NCBI GenBank assembly: GCA_002449695.1
Contig: DJXI01000085.1
Location: forward strand, 47,968 to 111,967
Direction: 5' to 3'
Origin: Verrucomicrobia bacterium UBA7008
Lineage (GTDB): Bacteria; Verrucomicrobiota; Kiritimatiellia; RFP12; UBA1067
DNA: 64,000 nucleotides
This document shows, piece by piece, positions 16,370-24,240 of this stretch. Positions within the stretch are counted from its first letter, which is position 1; every line of letters starts with the position of its first letter. The notes beneath the pieces were generated by a model. The model made no database searches. It had not been told where the DNA came from and saw only the letters and a program-made list of their open reading frames with translations. The translations under genes were made by a program, and so were the position numbers.

Positions 16370-17789
16370 GGCTGGTCCCTCCCCGCTCGCCGCCGCCGCC
16401 CGTGCCGCGCACGCACAGCCCCGCGTTGAAGCGGAGCCAGTTGACGCCCTCGCGCCGGAACGCGTCGTGCTCCCACGTCTTGAGCTGGAGGCAGTAGAAG
16501 CAGTCGCCGTTCAGCGCCGCGGGGCCGCGCTCCAGATAGACGCCGAGATGGTTGCGCACGTGATGCACCCAGCCGAAATCGGCCGTCGCCAGATCCGCGC
16601 CGCCGACCATGTCGAGCGCGACGAGCCGCACGTCCGTCAGGCACGGCACGACGAACCGCTTGAGCGCCGTCACGTCGCCGCGCGCGCCGTCGAAGCCGTC
16701 GAGCGCGCCGAACGGCTTGGCGGCGGCGGACCAGGACAGCGTCGCCGTGCGGTCCAGCGCGGTCGCCTCCGCCGTCCGGGTGCAGCGGCAGACCGCCGCC
16801 GCGCCGCGCACGTTGTACTCCTCCCGGATTTCGCCGACGATCGGAAACTCGTAACCGTCGGTCTCGTCCGCGAGGTGGCGGCCGACGAACCACCGCCGCC
16901 AGACCGACGGATCGAAGAAGAACCACGTCTGGCCGCCGTCGGCGAGAAGCCCCAGGTCCTCGCGCCCGGTCACGTCGGCGGTGCGCACGAGGCTTTCGAA
17001 CCGCCGGCCGGTGAAGCGCTCGACGAGCGTCTTGAGCTCCGCGCGCGAGAACACGTCCGTCAGCGCCGTCTGGCGGGCCGTGAGGTGGAGCGAGAAGATC
17101 TCGCTGTTCTCCATCGAGTTGCGGTCCGTCTCGGGCAGCGGACTCCAGCTGCGGTAGCTCCCGTAGCCGCTCAGGATCGCCTCCGCGTTGAAATGGAACC
17201 AGCACCAGTCCCGGCCCGCGATCGCCAGATAGAACGCGCGCGTCAGCAGCAGGTGCGCGCCCGCCGAATGGTAGAACTCCATGTTGTCGGGCCCCGTCGC
17301 GAGCCCCTCGTTCGCCACGTTCAGAATCGCGGTCGCGTAGTCCGTCCACGCGCCGGGATACGACTCGGGATAGGGATCGCCCGTGCCGCCGTCGCCCGCG
17401 TAGACGGTGCGGACGGTCTGCACGTGGTCGCGCAGAATCGTCGCGAAGTCCTCGTTGACGGGCAGGTTGTTGCGCTTCGCGGCCTCGTTCGCGAAACGCA
17501 GCGCCTCGACGGGCCCCAGCAGGCACAGCCGCCGCTGCTCGAGGACGATCTGCGCGCAGCGGTTGCTGTCGCCCGCCAGCGCGGCGAGAAGGTGATCGAC
17601 GTTGAGCCGCCCGATCTCGTTGACGAGCGAACCCTGCCGGTGCGCCGCCGCGAGCGCCGCCGCGTCGCCGCCGTTCTGGATCTGGTGCTTCGCGCGCACG
17701 GTGATGAACGTGTCGACGTTCAGGAGCGCGAGCACGCAGAGCGCGACGAGCAGCATCACCAGATAGACCGCCACCTGCCCCCGCCGCAT
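16359..17789 (-). CDS. TadG-like putative Flp pilus assembly protein
   Basis: 476 residues. MRRGQVAVYLVMLLVALCVLALLNVDTF is a single N-terminal helix after a GQ prepilin-like site, without the usual Glu5. The large remainder is extracytoplasmic and has several Cys (for example CRCTR and GDCFYCLQ). Size and place between two TadE-like genes suggest the TadG slot. Start at 17789 shares one base with the upstream stop (TGATG). I do not recognise a catalytic domain. The frame is open far upstream, but that part is the shadow of the TadE-like gene. Confidence 0.68.
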   Translation of the reverse strand: MRRGQVAVYLVMLLVALCVLALLNVDTFITVRAKHQIQNGGDAAALAAAHRQGSLVNEIGRLNVDHLLAALAGDSNRCAQIVLEQRRLCLLGPVEALRFANEAAKRNNLPVNEDFATILRDHVQTVRTVYAGDGGTGDPYPESYPGAWTDYATAILNVANEGLATGPDNMEFYHSAGAHLLLTRAFYLAIAGRDWCWFHFNAEAILSGYGSYRSWSPLPETDRNSMENSEIFSLHLTARQTALTDVFSRAELKTLVERFTGRRFESLVRTADVTGREDLGLLADGGQTWFFFDPSVWRRWFVGRHLADETDGYEFPIVGEIREEYNVRGAAAVCRCTRTAEATALDRTATLSWSAAAKPFGALDGFDGARGDVTALKRFVVPCLTDVRLVALDMVGGADLATADFGWVHHVRNHLGVYLERGPAALNGDCFYCLQLKTWEHDAFRREGVNWLRFNAGLCVRGTGGGGERGGTSHGH

Positions 17790-18265
17790 CAGAGCCCTCC
17801 GTTCACCATGTAGAGCGGATAGTGCGACTCGACCGCCGCCGCGCCGTCCATCGTCCAGTCGTCCGTCGTCATCTTCAGCCGCGTCTCGACGGTCGCGCCG
17901 TCGGACAGGCCGAACTCGGTCGTGTGCCAGTGCGCGTAGTCCAGCACCGCCGCCGCGCGGCCGGGGTCCTCCGCCTCCAGATAGATCGGCACGCGCGCGG
18001 CCTCGTCGACCGCCGCGGCCGGCCACAGCCGTTCGCCCGCGACCGGGATCATCGCCGCGCGCGCGGACTTCAGGCACATGAATTCGTTGAACCCGACCGC
18101 GCGCGCGCGCGCCGCCCGCGCGGCGGCGTAGTCGAGGACCGTCCGCGCCTGAAGCCGCTGCGAAAACGAGAACGCCGTGAAGAAGACAAGGGTGAGAAAG
18201 ACGAGGGCAAGGACCGTTTCGATCATCGCCTGTCCCCCGCGCCGTCCCTCGCGTGCGCGCGGCAC
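17789..18265 (-). CDS. TadE-like pilus assembly protein
   Basis: 158 residues. REGRRGGQAMIETVLALVFLTLVFFTAFSF shows a prepilin-type GG|QAMIE site with Glu5 and a hydrophobic helix, the TadE arrangement. The soluble part follows (DYAAARAARARAVGFNEF). Sits two bases downstream of the Flp pilin gene and is coupled to the TadG-like gene. Probably a minor pilin or assembly protein. Confidence 0.75.
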   Translation of the reverse strand: MPRAREGRRGGQAMIETVLALVFLTLVFFTAFSFSQRLQARTVLDYAAARAARARAVGFNEFMCLKSARAAMIPVAGERLWPAAAVDEAARVPIYLEAEDPGRAAAVLDYAHWHTTEFGLSDGATVETRLKMTTDDWTMDGAAAVESHYPLYMVNGGL

Positions 18266-18267
18266 GG

Positions 18268-18489
18268 TCAGTCTTCGCCGAGATCCCGGATGGTATTCTC
18301 GTCGATGCTGTCGACCGCCGCCTTGGCCGACTCGCCCTCCTGCGCCGAGAGCTTGTCCGCCGCGCCCGCCGCCTTGCGGCCGATCGCCTTGCTCAGGTAC
18401 GTGAAGACCGCGATCAGCGAAATCGCGATCAGGCTCACGATGATGATGTACTCCACCATCGTCTGCGCCTTCCTCATCTTTTTCATCAT
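18268..18489 (-). CDS. Flp/Fap-type pilin subunit
   Basis: 73 residues. MRKAQTMVEYIIIVSLIAISLIAVF has the Flp prepilin signature QTMVEY, with cleavage expected just before Gln and Glu/Tyr at +5/+6, followed by one membrane helix. The C-terminal 35 residues are acidic and hydrophilic. Start at 18489 or the Met codons just after it (MMKKM); the exact one does not change the mature product. AAAGGAGC lies upstream of the start. Probably the main structural pilin or a close relative. Confidence 0.8.
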   Translation of the reverse strand: MMKKMRKAQTMVEYIIIVSLIAISLIAVFTYLSKAIGRKAAGAADKLSAQEGESAKAAVDSIDENTIRDLGED

Positions 18490-18511
18490 GTCTTCGCTCC
18501 TTTCGTCCCGT

Positions 18512-18667
18512 CTACGGATAATCGGGGCTGATCAGCGTCTGCGTGCGCACCGCGTTGCGCCGCGCCGCCGTCACCACCCAGCCCATCGCCGCGACCACGA
18601 CGAGCAGCGCCAGAACGGCGAGCACGTACTCGACCATCGTCTGACCCTTTCTCGCGCGCAGCCTCAT
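18512..18667 (-). CDS. Short Flp-type pilin, leaderless start
   Basis: 51 residues. MRLRARKGQTMVEYVLAVLALLVVVAAMGW carries KG|QTMVEY, the same prepilin motif as the next gene, and one helix. First gene of the Tad cluster. ATG 18667 comes seven bases after the -10 and lacks a ribosome site; an upstream ATG at 18697 would place the promoter inside the gene, so the shorter form is preferred. Two Flp-type pilins in tandem may be major and minor subunits. Confidence 0.78.
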   Translation of the reverse strand: MRLRARKGQTMVEYVLAVLALLVVVAAMGWVVTAARRNAVRTQTLISPDYP

Positions 18668-18674
18668 GCCGCAT

Positions 18675-18683
18675 AGTATATCA
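18675..18683 (-). promoter_or_regulatory. Extended -10 promoter of the Tad pilus cluster
   Basis: TGATATACT followed by ATG and preceded by CGGGATTTA on the minus strand. Seven bases separate the hexamer from the pilin start codon. Confidence 0.72.
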
Positions 18684-18706
18684 TAAATCCCGTCCACGCC
18701 GCGCGC

Positions 18707-18742
18707 AAAAAAACAGGCGGGGCGACACAGCCCCGCCTTTTT
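18707..18742 (-). terminator. Rho-independent terminator after the RRM gene
   Basis: AGGCGGGGC (18715-18723) pairs with GCCCCGCCT (18730-18738) over a six-base loop. On the minus strand the stem is followed by GTTTTTTT. On the plus strand a short T run follows too, but no plus-strand gene ends here. It ends the RRM gene transcript and shields the pilus promoter. Confidence 0.85.
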
Positions 18743-18783
18743 CCGCGCGGCAGAAGCGCCGCGCCCGTTTCCGCCGGTACCGC

Positions 18784-19155
18784 TTACCAGCGCGTCTCGC
18801 GACGCGGAGGACGGTCGCCGTAGCCGCCGCGCCCGCCGCGGTCGCCGTACCCGCCGCGGCCGAAGCCGCCGCGTCCGCCGCGGTCGCCGTACCCGCCGCG
18901 ATCTTCGCGCGGAGGCTTGGGCTGCGACTCGTTCACGCGCACTGTGCGCCCGTCGAGCTCGTGTCCGTTGAGGGCGTCGATCGCCGCCTGCGCCTGGGTG
19001 GCGTCAGGCATCGTCACGAAGCCGAATCCCTTGCTGCGACCGGTCATTCGATCGGTCACGACCCGCACAGCGGTAACTTCGCCAAAGGCCGCGAACGCCG
19101 CCTTGAGCCCCTCGTCGGTCGTCGCGTACGCGAGGTTACCAACATAGATTTCCAT
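18784..19155 (-). CDS. RNA-binding protein with one RRM and Gly/Arg-rich tail
   Basis: 123 residues. The RRM covers residues 1-78, with RNP2 IYVGNL and RNP1 KGFGFVTM, as in cyanobacterial and verrucomicrobial Rbp proteins. The tail is a tandem of GGYGDRGGRGGFGR-type units encoded by imperfect 33-base DNA repeats. Such proteins bind single-stranded RNA and are often cold-induced. ATG 19155 has AAGGAAAG upstream; alternative upstream starts lack RNA-binding sequence. The leader of about 64 bases leaves room for control. Confidence 0.9.
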   Translation of the reverse strand: MEIYVGNLAYATTDEGLKAAFAAFGEVTAVRVVTDRMTGRSKGFGFVTMPDATQAQAAIDALNGHELDGRTVRVNESQPKPPREDRGGYGDRGGRGGFGRGGYGDRGGRGGYGDRPPRRETRW

Positions 19156-19225
19156 CTTATTTTTCTTTCCTTGTGTAACTTTGCCCGGCCTTGAGGACAC
19201 CCGCCCTTTTCGACCGGACGGTTAA

Positions 19226-19234
19226 ATTTTATCA
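19226..19234 (-). promoter_or_regulatory. Probable -10 promoter of the RRM gene
   Basis: TGATAAAAT on the minus strand in an AT-rich island, about 64 bases of leader before the RRM start. Confidence 0.5.
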
Positions 19235-19251
19235 ATTTTGCGCATCGGAAG

Positions 19252-20049
19252 TCAATGTGATTCTGCAACCGGCAGCGAGAAGACGCGGCCGGGCGCGTCC
19301 TGCGCGAGGATCTCCAGATCGACATCGCCGCGCCCCAGCTCCGCCAGCGCCGCGCGCATCGCGCCCTCGGCGAGGTGCGGCGCGTTGCACTGCCCGGAGA
19401 GATGCGCGAGCGCGAGATGCTTCAGTTTCGGCGACGCGAAGCGGCGCACGAGCTCGGCCGCGTCCGCGTTCGCGAGGTGGCCGCGCGGCCCCAGCACCCG
19501 CCGCTTGACGTGCTCGGGACGGTTGGCGCCGCGCACGAGGACGGGATCGTAGTTCGACTCCAGCGTCGCCGCGTCCGCCGCGCCGAGGCGCGCGCCCACC
19601 GAGTCGAGCGGCGTGCCGCAGTCGGTCGCGTGGAAGTAGGTGAAGCCGTCCGCCGTCACGAGATAGCCCACGGGATCGGGCACGTCGTGCGGCACGGAAA
19701 ACGCCGTGACCGCGAACGGCCCCGTCGTGAACGACTGGCCGTTCGTGAAGATCATGAAGTCCGCGCGCGCGACGCCCGTCGCCGCCGCGATCGCCTCGGC
19801 CGTCATGTCGTTCGCGAAGAGCTCCGCCTGCGGGAAATGGCGGTGGAACGTGGCGAGCCCGCCGACGTGGTCGTCGTGGTCGTGCGTGAAGAGGACGGCG
19901 CGGATGCGCGCGGGATCGACGCCGACCTGCGCCGCGCGGCAGACGAGCGTGCGGCAGCCGAGACCGCAGTCGATCATCAGCCAGTCGTCGCCGCTGCCGA
20001 CGAGATAGGCGTTGCCCTTGCTGCCCGACGCGAGCGAGACGGTCTTCAT
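19252..20049 (-). CDS. MBL-fold metal-dependent hydrolase (YycJ/WalJ-like)
   Basis: 265 residues. Metallo-beta-lactamase fold: ASGSKGNAYLV at the start, LFTHDHDDHVGG (HxHxDH metal site, residues about 54-60), VPHDVPDPVGY, HATDCGT, and SNYDPVLV near the middle, which are typical of the YycJ group of predicted exonucleases/phosphodiesterases. Coupled to purD by ATGA overlap. Last gene of the scpA operon. Substrate unknown; phosphodiester cleavage is inferred. Confidence 0.83.
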   Translation of the reverse strand: MKTVSLASGSKGNAYLVGSGDDWLMIDCGLGCRTLVCRAAQVGVDPARIRAVLFTHDHDDHVGGLATFHRHFPQAELFANDMTAEAIAAATGVARADFMIFTNGQSFTTGPFAVTAFSVPHDVPDPVGYLVTADGFTYFHATDCGTPLDSVGARLGAADAATLESNYDPVLVRGANRPEHVKRRVLGPRGHLANADAAELVRRFASPKLKHLALAHLSGQCNAPHLAEGAMRAALAELGRGDVDLEILAQDAPGRVFSLPVAESH

Positions 20050-21350
20050 CCGCGTGCAAACGCCCGGTGCGCGATGTCGCGGCGGTAGAACATCCCGTCG
20101 AAGGAAATCTGCGCGACGCCCGCGTACGCGCGGTCGACGGCGGTGCGCAGGTCCGCGCCCAGGCCCGTCACCGAGAGGACGCGTCCGCCCGCCGTCACGA
20201 GGCCCGCGTCGGTCGCCTGCGTGCCGCAGTGGAAGACCGTCGCGTCCGTCACCTTGTCAAGTCCCGTGATCGCCTTGCCCTTCGCGTAGCTGCCCGGATA
20301 GCCGCCCGACGCGACGATCACCGTCGCCGCCGCCTCGGGCCGGACGACGATGTCCGCGTCCGCCAGGCAGCCGGTCGCCGCGTGGAGGAGCGCCGTCGCG
20401 AAGCTCCCGCCCAGACGCGGCAGCACGGCCTCCGTCTCGGGATCGCCGAAGCGCGCGTTGAACTCGACGACGTTGACCGTCGAACCGCTCTTCGCGCGCG
20501 GCCCGCGCGGGTGCGAGCCCGCGTCGTTCACCATCAGCCCCGCGTAGAGGATGCCGCGGTAGACGATGCCGCGCCGCTTCAGCTCGCGGACGACGGGCAG
20601 GATGATCTTCTCCTTGATGAGCGGCAGCTTGTCGTCGGTCACCACGGGCGCGGGCGAATACGCGCCCATGCCGCCCGTGTTCGGCCCCCGGTCGCCGTCG
20701 AAGACGCGCTTGTGGTCCTGCGAGCTCGGCAGCAGCACCGCGCGCTCGCCGTCGACCATCGCGAGGATCGAGCACTCCTCGCCGTGCAGGAACTCCTCGA
20801 TCAGCACCTCCGCGCCCGCCGCGCCGAACTTGTTGGCGACGAGCATGTCGTCGATGGCGGCCTCCGCCTGTTCGGCCGTCTCGGCCACGACGACGCCCTT
20901 GCCCGCCGCGAGGCCGTCGGCCTTGATGACGACGGGCAGCCCGAAGGCGGGCAGCGCCGCCTTCGCGGCCGCCGCGTCCGTGAACGTCTCCGCCCGGCCC
21001 GTCGGCACGCCCGCCGCGTCCATCACCTCTTTCGCGAACCGCTTCGAGCCCTCCAGACGCGCGCCCGCCGCCACGGGGCCGAACGTCGGAACGCCGATCG
21101 ACAGCAGCGCGTCCACGAGGCCCTTGACGAGCGGCGCCTCGGGGCCGACGACCACGAGGTCGGGATTGTGCGCGCGCGCCCACGCGACGACGCCCGCGAC
21201 GTCCTCCGCGCCGACCGCGACGTTCGTCGCCACCGCCGCCGTGCCCGCGTTGCCCGGCGCGCAGTAGATGTCGTGACGCTCGGCGTCCTGCGCCAGCCGC
21301 CACGCGATCGCATGTTCGCGGCCGCCGCCGCCCACCACCAGAATCTTCAT
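20046..21350 (-). CDS. purD: Phosphoribosylamine-glycine ligase (GAR synthetase)
   Basis: Second step of purine synthesis: joins glycine to phosphoribosylamine with ATP. 434 residues with the GxGGREHA start (VVGGGGREHAIAW), ATP-grasp blocks VVIKADGLAAGKGVVV and DHKRVFDGDRGPNTGGMGAYSP, and VEFNARFGDPET metal site. Start follows an AGGAAGCGA-like site. Odd: about 13 extra residues (HPRGPRAKSGSTV) lie just before VVEFNARFGDPE, at DNA 20476-20525, where relatives have a tight turn. Located among chromosome-segregation and LysM genes; no other pur gene is near. Confidence 0.93.
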   Translation of the reverse strand: MKILVVGGGGREHAIAWRLAQDAERHDIYCAPGNAGTAAVATNVAVGAEDVAGVVAWARAHNPDLVVVGPEAPLVKGLVDALLSIGVPTFGPVAAGARLEGSKRFAKEVMDAAGVPTGRAETFTDAAAAKAALPAFGLPVVIKADGLAAGKGVVVAETAEQAEAAIDDMLVANKFGAAGAEVLIEEFLHGEECSILAMVDGERAVLLPSSQDHKRVFDGDRGPNTGGMGAYSPAPVVTDDKLPLIKEKIILPVVRELKRRGIVYRGILYAGLMVNDAGSHPRGPRAKSGSTVNVVEFNARFGDPETEAVLPRLGGSFATALLHAATGCLADADIVVRPEAAATVIVASGGYPGSYAKGKAITGLDKVTDATVFHCGTQATDAGLVTAGGRVLSVTGLGADLRTAVDRAYAGVAQISFDGMFYRRDIAHRAFARG

Positions 21351-21403
21351 GTCTCGCTTCCTTTCCTCTTGCGTTTCGGTTCCTGCGTTTCGCGTCCGTC
21401 CGT

Positions 21404-21946
21404 TCAGTCCTTCGGCACCAGCAGCTTCTGGCCGATGCGCAGATTGTCGCTCTTGAGGCCGTTCATCTCCTTGAGCTTCGGCACCGTCGTGCGGAACGCC
21501 TGGGCGATCATCGACAGCGTATCGCCCTTCTCGACGACGTACTCCTTGCACGGCCCGCTGTACGACGGGGCCGCCGGCGGTGTCGCCGCGCGGGCCGACG
21601 CCTGCGCCGCGCCGTTCTTTCTGACGATCTCGATCACCTTCTGCGTCATCTCGCTGACGATCTCCTGGCGCATCTTCTGCATCTCGCGCCGGACGGCGGC
21701 GATCTCCGCCTTGAGCGAGTCGATCTCGCCGCGCACGGCCTGCGCCTCGCCCTTGCCGCCCTCGACGCGCGCGACGCGCTGCGACAGGTCGTCCAGATTC
21801 GCCTGCATCACGTCCACCTGCCCCGAGACGCGCTGCATCTCGGCGTAGACCTGCCGGCCGATCGCCAGCTCGCGCGCGCCGATCGTCGTGTCGGCGAGCG
21901 CCGTCGCCGCCGCCGCCGCCATCGCCACCATCATGAGTTTCTTCAT
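21404..21946 (-). CDS. Exported coiled-coil LysM protein
   Basis: 180 residues. [19 protein letters not shown] is a signal peptide. Residues 30-110 are a long coiled coil ([21 protein letters not shown] and following heptads). The C-terminal LysM ([29 protein letters not shown]...[10 protein letters not shown]) binds peptidoglycan. Probably a periplasmic cell-wall-associated protein. Between purD and a small membrane gene in the same operon. Function otherwise unknown. Confidence 0.8.
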   Translation of the reverse strand: MKKLMMVAMAAAAATALADTTIGARELAIGRQVYAEMQRVSGQVDVMQANLDDLSQRVARVEGGKGEAQAVRGEIDSLKAEIAAVRREMQKMRQEIVSEMTQKVIEIVRKNGAAQASARAATPPAAPSYSGPCKEYVVEKGDTLSMIAQAFRTTVPKLKEMNGLKSDNLRIGQKLLVPKD

Positions 21947-21968
21947 CTCGTTTTCCCTTTCCTGTTTT

Positions 21969-22238
21969 TCATGTCAGCAGAAACGCCAGCCACACGACGC
22001 CGAACACGGCCGCCGCCGCGAGAAAGCGGTTCTGCTGCGCGTCCGCCAGCTCCTGCCGGATCGTGCGCCCGAAGACCTTCATGCCGCCGCCGGCGATGTA
22101 GTGGAAGAGCTTCCAGCCGAACTTCTTGCCCGTCGTCGTCTCGCCCTTCGCCCCCGTGTAGGCGTCCAGCAGCCACGGCAGCTTCGCCCGCGTGTAGGCG
22201 TGGGCGTCGGAAACGAACTCGGGCCGGATCTTTCCCAT
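21969..22238 (-). CDS. Small protein with one C-terminal membrane helix, unknown
   Basis: 89 residues. Hydrophilic N-terminal 65 residues ([33 protein letters not shown]) and a C-terminal helix [18 protein letters not shown], so it is probably tail-anchored. I do not recognise the family. It sits between two LysM-protein genes with short gaps (6 and 22 bases), suggesting a shared role at the cell envelope. Confidence 0.6.
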   Translation of the reverse strand: MGKIRPEFVSDAHAYTRAKLPWLLDAYTGAKGETTTGKKFGWKLFHYIAGGGMKVFGRTIRQELADAQQNRFLAAAAVFGVVWLAFLLT

Positions 22239-22244
22239 CGCGCG

Positions 22245-23321
22245 TTACGGCAGAACCAGCGTCTGCCCCGCCTGGATGCGGCCGTCGGTCGTGACCGTCG
22301 CCTTGTTCGCGTCGCGGATCTTCTGCCACGCGCTGCGCCGGCCGTAGAACCTGAGCGCCAGCTTGTAGAGCGTGTCGCCCTCCTCGACGACGTACGTCGC
22401 CGGACGCTCCTCGTGCAGCGGCTCCTCCGCCTTCGGCGCCGGCCGCTCCGGCTGCTGCCTGAGCGTGACCGCCCGCCCCTGCGGCACCGCCACGCGCGGG
22501 CCGTCGTCGTCTTCCAGGCCGAGCGCCAGCACGTCGTCGGGCACCGTCCGCGACGCATCCGCCGCCTCCTCCCCGTCGACGAGCGCCCGCACGTCCGCCG
22601 GGACGGAGCCGCCGCCCGCCGCCTCCTCGTCGCCGAACAGCGCGCGCGCGTCGGGCGAGAGTTTCAGCCGGTCGCCCTCGTCGTCGTCGAGAAGGCTGCG
22701 CACATCGTCCGCGCGCACCGTCCGCGCCGCGCCGCCGTCCGCGTCCGGGCCGACGTCGGTCCGCACGGCCGGCGCGCGCCGCCCGCCGTCCGCGCCAACC
22801 GCGCCCAGCATCCGCCGCAGCCGCGCGTTCTCCTCCGTCAGCGCCGCGAGACGCGCCTCGGCCGCCTTCAGGTCGCCCGCCAGCTTCGCCGATTTCCGGT
22901 CCGCCGCCGGATCCGCCGCCGGGGCCGCCGCGCCGTCCGCGGGCCGGGTCAGCTGGTTCGCGTACATCTGCTCGCAGATCGCGAGACGGTCCTTCGCCAT
23001 CTTCGCCTTGTCGCTGCCCGGGGCCTGGAGCAGGAACTCGCGGTAGTGGCAGATCGCGCCCAGCCAGTCGTGCTTCGCGTCCTGCAGGAGGCAGGCGTAC
23101 TGGAAGCGCGCGCTGGCGTTGCCGGGATCGCTCCGGATCGCCTTCTCGAAACCGGCGGCCGCCGCGTCCAGACGGCCCGCCGTGTAGTCCGTCATCGCCG
23201 CCTGGTAGTGGCGGTCCGCGCGCTCGTCCTTCATCTCGCGCCGCTGCACGTAGTCGCACGCCGTCAGCGTCGCCAGCACGGCGGCCAGCGCCGCGCCCTC
23301 AATCGTCCGTTTCATCTTCAT
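22245..23321 (-). CDS. Lipoprotein with TPR region and C-terminal LysM
   Basis: About 358 residues. The signal ends in ATLTACDY, a lipobox with acylated Cys. Next come TPR-like helices (HYQAAMTDYTAGRLDAAAAGFEKAIRSDPGNASAR), a coiled coil (AALTEENARLRRML), a long disordered Asp/Ala-rich linker with four VRALxDxEE-like pieces, and a LysM (YVVEEGDTLYKLALRFYGRRSAWQKIRDAN). It resembles tail proteins of the LysM/BON type that tie the outer membrane to the wall. It overlaps scpB by 23 bases; GAGGAAAAGG within scpB is its ribosome site. ATG 23315 is an equally possible start. Confidence 0.75.
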   Translation of the reverse strand: MKMKRTIEGAALAAVLATLTACDYVQRREMKDERADRHYQAAMTDYTAGRLDAAAAGFEKAIRSDPGNASARFQYACLLQDAKHDWLGAICHYREFLLQAPGSDKAKMAKDRLAICEQMYANQLTRPADGAAAPAADPAADRKSAKLAGDLKAAEARLAALTEENARLRRMLGAVGADGGRRAPAVRTDVGPDADGGAARTVRADDVRSLLDDDEGDRLKLSPDARALFGDEEAAGGGSVPADVRALVDGEEAADASRTVPDDVLALGLEDDDGPRVAVPQGRAVTLRQQPERPAPKAEEPLHEERPATYVVEEGDTLYKLALRFYGRRSAWQKIRDANKATVTTDGRIQAGQTLVLP

Positions 23322-24240
23322 CCTTTTCCTCGCTGTCGTCGTCTTCGTCTTCGGCGTCGCCGTCCTCGTCATCGTCCTCGTCGTCGAACTCGTCCGGCGT
23401 GTCGTCGATGAAGAAGTCGTCGTCGTCCGTCGGCGGGCTCACCACTTCGCCGACCTTTTCGATCACCACGTCGCCCGCCGCCTCGTCCGTCTCGTCCGCC
23501 GGTTCCGCCGTTTCGGCCGGTGCCGCCGCCGCGTCAGGTGCATCGGGCGCGGCCGCCGGCTTGTCCGCCTCCTCGGTCTTCGCCGCCTCTTCGAGCGGCA
23601 GCTCCGCCGCCTTGCGGTAGAGCGCGGCCTTCGCGCGCGGGTTCGAGCGCTGGAGCGTCGGATCGAGCTCGTTGAGCTGCTGCAGGCTCGCGAGCCCGAA
23701 GTGCTCCAGAAAGAGCGGCGTCGTGCCGTAGAGGAACGGATGGCCCGGCAGCTCCGACTTGCCGACCATGCGGATGAGCTGCAGATCCATCAGCGTCTTG
23801 ATGTTCGCCGACACGTCCACGCCGCGGATCTCCTCGACCTCGCCCTTCGTGATCGGCTGGCGGTAGGCGATGATCGCGAGCGTCTCGAGGCTCGCGCGCC
23901 CGAGGCGGCTGGGGCGGTCCAGCTTCAGCATCGCGCGCACGTAGCGGCCGCAGCTGGGGCACGTCTGGATGCGGTACGTGCCGCCCGTGCAGACGAGCGC
24001 GAAGCCGCAGCCCGCCACCTCCAGCGCCTTTTCGAGGCCCTTGAGCGCCTCGCCGATCTCGCGGTTGGTGCAGGTGCGGTAGACGTCCATCACCTCGGCG
24101 CTTTCGCCCTCCTCGGGCTCGACCGCCCGCACCGATTCGCGCAGGTCGCTCGCCGTCAGCGGCGTCTCGCTCGCGAAGAGGAGCGCGCCGACGATCTCCT
24201 GAAGGCTGCGCGGCAGCGGTATCTTCACAGTGTCACTCAT
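23299..24240 (-). CDS. scpB: Segregation and condensation protein B
   Basis: Partner of ScpA and SMC in chromosome condensation. The family core is SLQEIVGALLFASETPLTASDL, then LETLAIIAYRQPITKGEVEEIRGV and GRPFLYGTT-like PGHPFLYGTTPLFLEHFGL, giving winged helices in residues 1-190. Odd features: four or five Cys in the first winged-helix region, including a CPSC pair where relatives have Pro-Glu-Tyr, and a very acidic C-terminal tail of about 90 residues ending in a run of Asp/Glu. Start at 24240 (MSDTVKIP); two upstream Met codons are possible. Overlaps scpA by 8 bases. Confidence 0.88.
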   Translation of the reverse strand: MSDTVKIPLPRSLQEIVGALLFASETPLTASDLRESVRAVEPEEGESAEVMDVYRTCTNREIGEALKGLEKALEVAGCGFALVCTGGTYRIQTCPSCGRYVRAMLKLDRPSRLGRASLETLAIIAYRQPITKGEVEEIRGVDVSANIKTLMDLQLIRMVGKSELPGHPFLYGTTPLFLEHFGLASLQQLNELDPTLQRSNPRAKAALYRKAAELPLEEAAKTEEADKPAAAPDAPDAAAAPAETAEPADETDEAAGDVVIEKVGEVVSPPTDDDDFFIDDTPDEFDDEDDDEDGDAEDEDDDSEEKDEDETDD

